Assembly: GCA_014729315.1 (NCBI GenBank)
Contig: WJKD01000403.1
Location: 1-6,815 of the forward strand
DNA: 6,815 nucleotides
From: Promethearchaeota archaeon
Lineage (GTDB): Archaea > Asgardarchaeota > Lokiarchaeia > Sigynarchaeales > SOKP01
Reading direction: 5' to 3'
The translations under genes and the position numbers were made by a program. This document shows, piece by piece, positions 6,110-6,815 of this stretch. Below the pieces are notes generated by a model. It did not search any database and had not been told where the DNA came from. It saw nothing but the letters and a program-made list of their open reading frames with translations. The number at the start of each line of letters is the position of its first letter. Positions within the stretch are counted from its first letter, which is position 1.

Positions 6110-6815
6110 TTATCTGGACTTGCTCAATTTTTACATAAGGCGCTTCGTAAGATCCGTAAATACTGCGTTGTTTCGAAACTGCTTCAATCTTTGAAAATAA
6201 CTCCATTAGATTAATTCCAAACATAGTCTCGTTTAAAGGCTGCTTTAATTGACCGTCAACGATTAAATTTCCATGCAATATTAAACCCGAAAAATCTCCA
6301 GTTGCAATATTGGGTGAATCTCCTGTATACTCAATGTAAACACCTTTTTGAACGCTTTCGAACATTTCTTCTTTTGAATATTCTCCCGATTCCATAATTA
6401 AATTTGTAGAACCGATGGTTGGAATTGAGTTGTACGAGCTCCTTGAAGCGTTACCGGTGCTTTCAGTATTATCTTTACCCGCAGTATAACTATTGTGAAG
6501 TAAACCCGTTTCTAAGAATTTTCCTTTGTCGATTATATTTTTATTCTTACATGGAACACCTTCACCGTCGAAAGGACGAGAACCTATTCGACCGGTGATC
6601 AGCGCATTATCGTAAATATTAAATAAATCAGAACCAATTACTTGATTTTTCTTTCCTAAAAGAAAACTTCGACCATATTGATAAGTTTCGGCATTAACAG
6701 CCTTAGAAATGGGGCTTAAAATGAAATTAATCGTTCCTTTTGGAGAAAGAATAACTGGGACTTTCATATTTTCTATTTTAGTTCTGTTTAAATTGCGCTT
6801 GGCATCCATTAAAGC
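6096..6815 (-). CDS. TldE/PmbA-type protein of the TldD/TldE protease family, 5' end outside window
   Basis: The C-terminal 239 residues of a TldD/PmbA-family protein; the frame stays open to the right edge (A-L precedes the Met at 6809), and full members are about 430-460 residues, so roughly half is seen. TldD and TldE form a heterodimeric metalloprotease in the cytoplasm that trims unfolded peptides and, in bacteria, matures modified peptides. Numbered from that Met, family landmarks are FDGEGVP (80-86), ESTGNASR (116-123), a NIATGDFSG block (167-175), a following loop with DGQLKQP (185-191) and a C-terminal APYVKIEQVQIIG (223-235). The region where TldD carries its zinc-binding HExxxH (about 25-40, after PKGTINFIL) reads LSPISKA here, so no metal site exists; this is the TldE/PmbA non-catalytic partner. 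A tldD gene would be expected upstream, beyond the right edge. It converges with the membrane-anchored gene with a 5-bp gap. Confidence 0.88.
   Translation of the reverse strand, partial: ALMDAKRNLNRTKIENMKVPVILSPKGTINFILSPISKAVNAETYQYGRSFLLGKKNQVIGSDLFNIYDNALITGRIGSRPFDGEGVPCKNKNIIDKGKFLETGLLHNSYTAGKDNTESTGNASRSSYNSIPTIGSTNLIMESGEYSKEEMFESVQKGVYIEYTGDSPNIATGDFSGLILHGNLIVDGQLKQPLNETMFGINLMELFSKIEAVSKQRSIYGSYEAPYVKIEQVQIIGSS

Overview
The window looks like a piece of an archaeal chromosome, most probably from an Asgard archaeon of the low-GC Lokiarchaeia type. Three things support this: a complete archaeal-type Hef architecture (FANCM-like helicase fused to an XPF-type nuclease), a Ras/Rab-like small GTPase with a C-terminal zinc ribbon (a eukaryotic-signature family expanded in Asgard archaea), and AT-rich spacers with TATA-like elements and T-run ends instead of bacterial promoters and stem-loop terminators. 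The lineage is inferred from gene content and base composition, not from a phylogeny.

Layout, left to right. (1) 2-2152, plus strand: hef, cut by the left edge, so helicase motif I lies outside. (2) 2213-3499, minus strand: a 12-helix MFS transporter of the sugar-porter/organic-ion type, convergent with hef; its spacing from a TATA-like element suggests a leaderless mRNA. (3) 3500-3747: a very AT-rich divergent promoter region with an 11-bp palindrome. (4) 3748-4338, plus strand: a 196-residue Ras-like GTPase with altered G3 and G4 motifs and a zinc ribbon; a strong Shine-Dalgarno fixes a TTG start. (5) 4509-5582, plus strand: a UDP-glucuronate decarboxylase (UDP-xylose synthase)-type SDR enzyme. 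(6) 5548-6090, plus strand: a single-pass membrane-anchored protein of unknown function, possibly DUF1616-like, whose start overlaps the end of the SDR gene. (7) 6096-6815, minus strand: the C-terminal part of a TldE/PmbA-type protein, cut by the right edge, convergent with gene 6 and separated from it by 5 bp.

The genes do not form one pathway. The only likely co-transcribed pair is the nucleotide-sugar enzyme and the overlapping membrane-anchored protein, which may serve surface glycan or envelope work. The rest is a mosaic of single genes: DNA repair, transport, signalling and peptide processing. I see no CRISPR array, insertion sequence, tRNA, rRNA or prophage. The most unusual item is the GTPase: it aligns with Ras almost residue for residue, but carries His for the G4 Asn and Glu for the catalytic Gln, and ends in a zinc ribbon instead of a lipidation motif.
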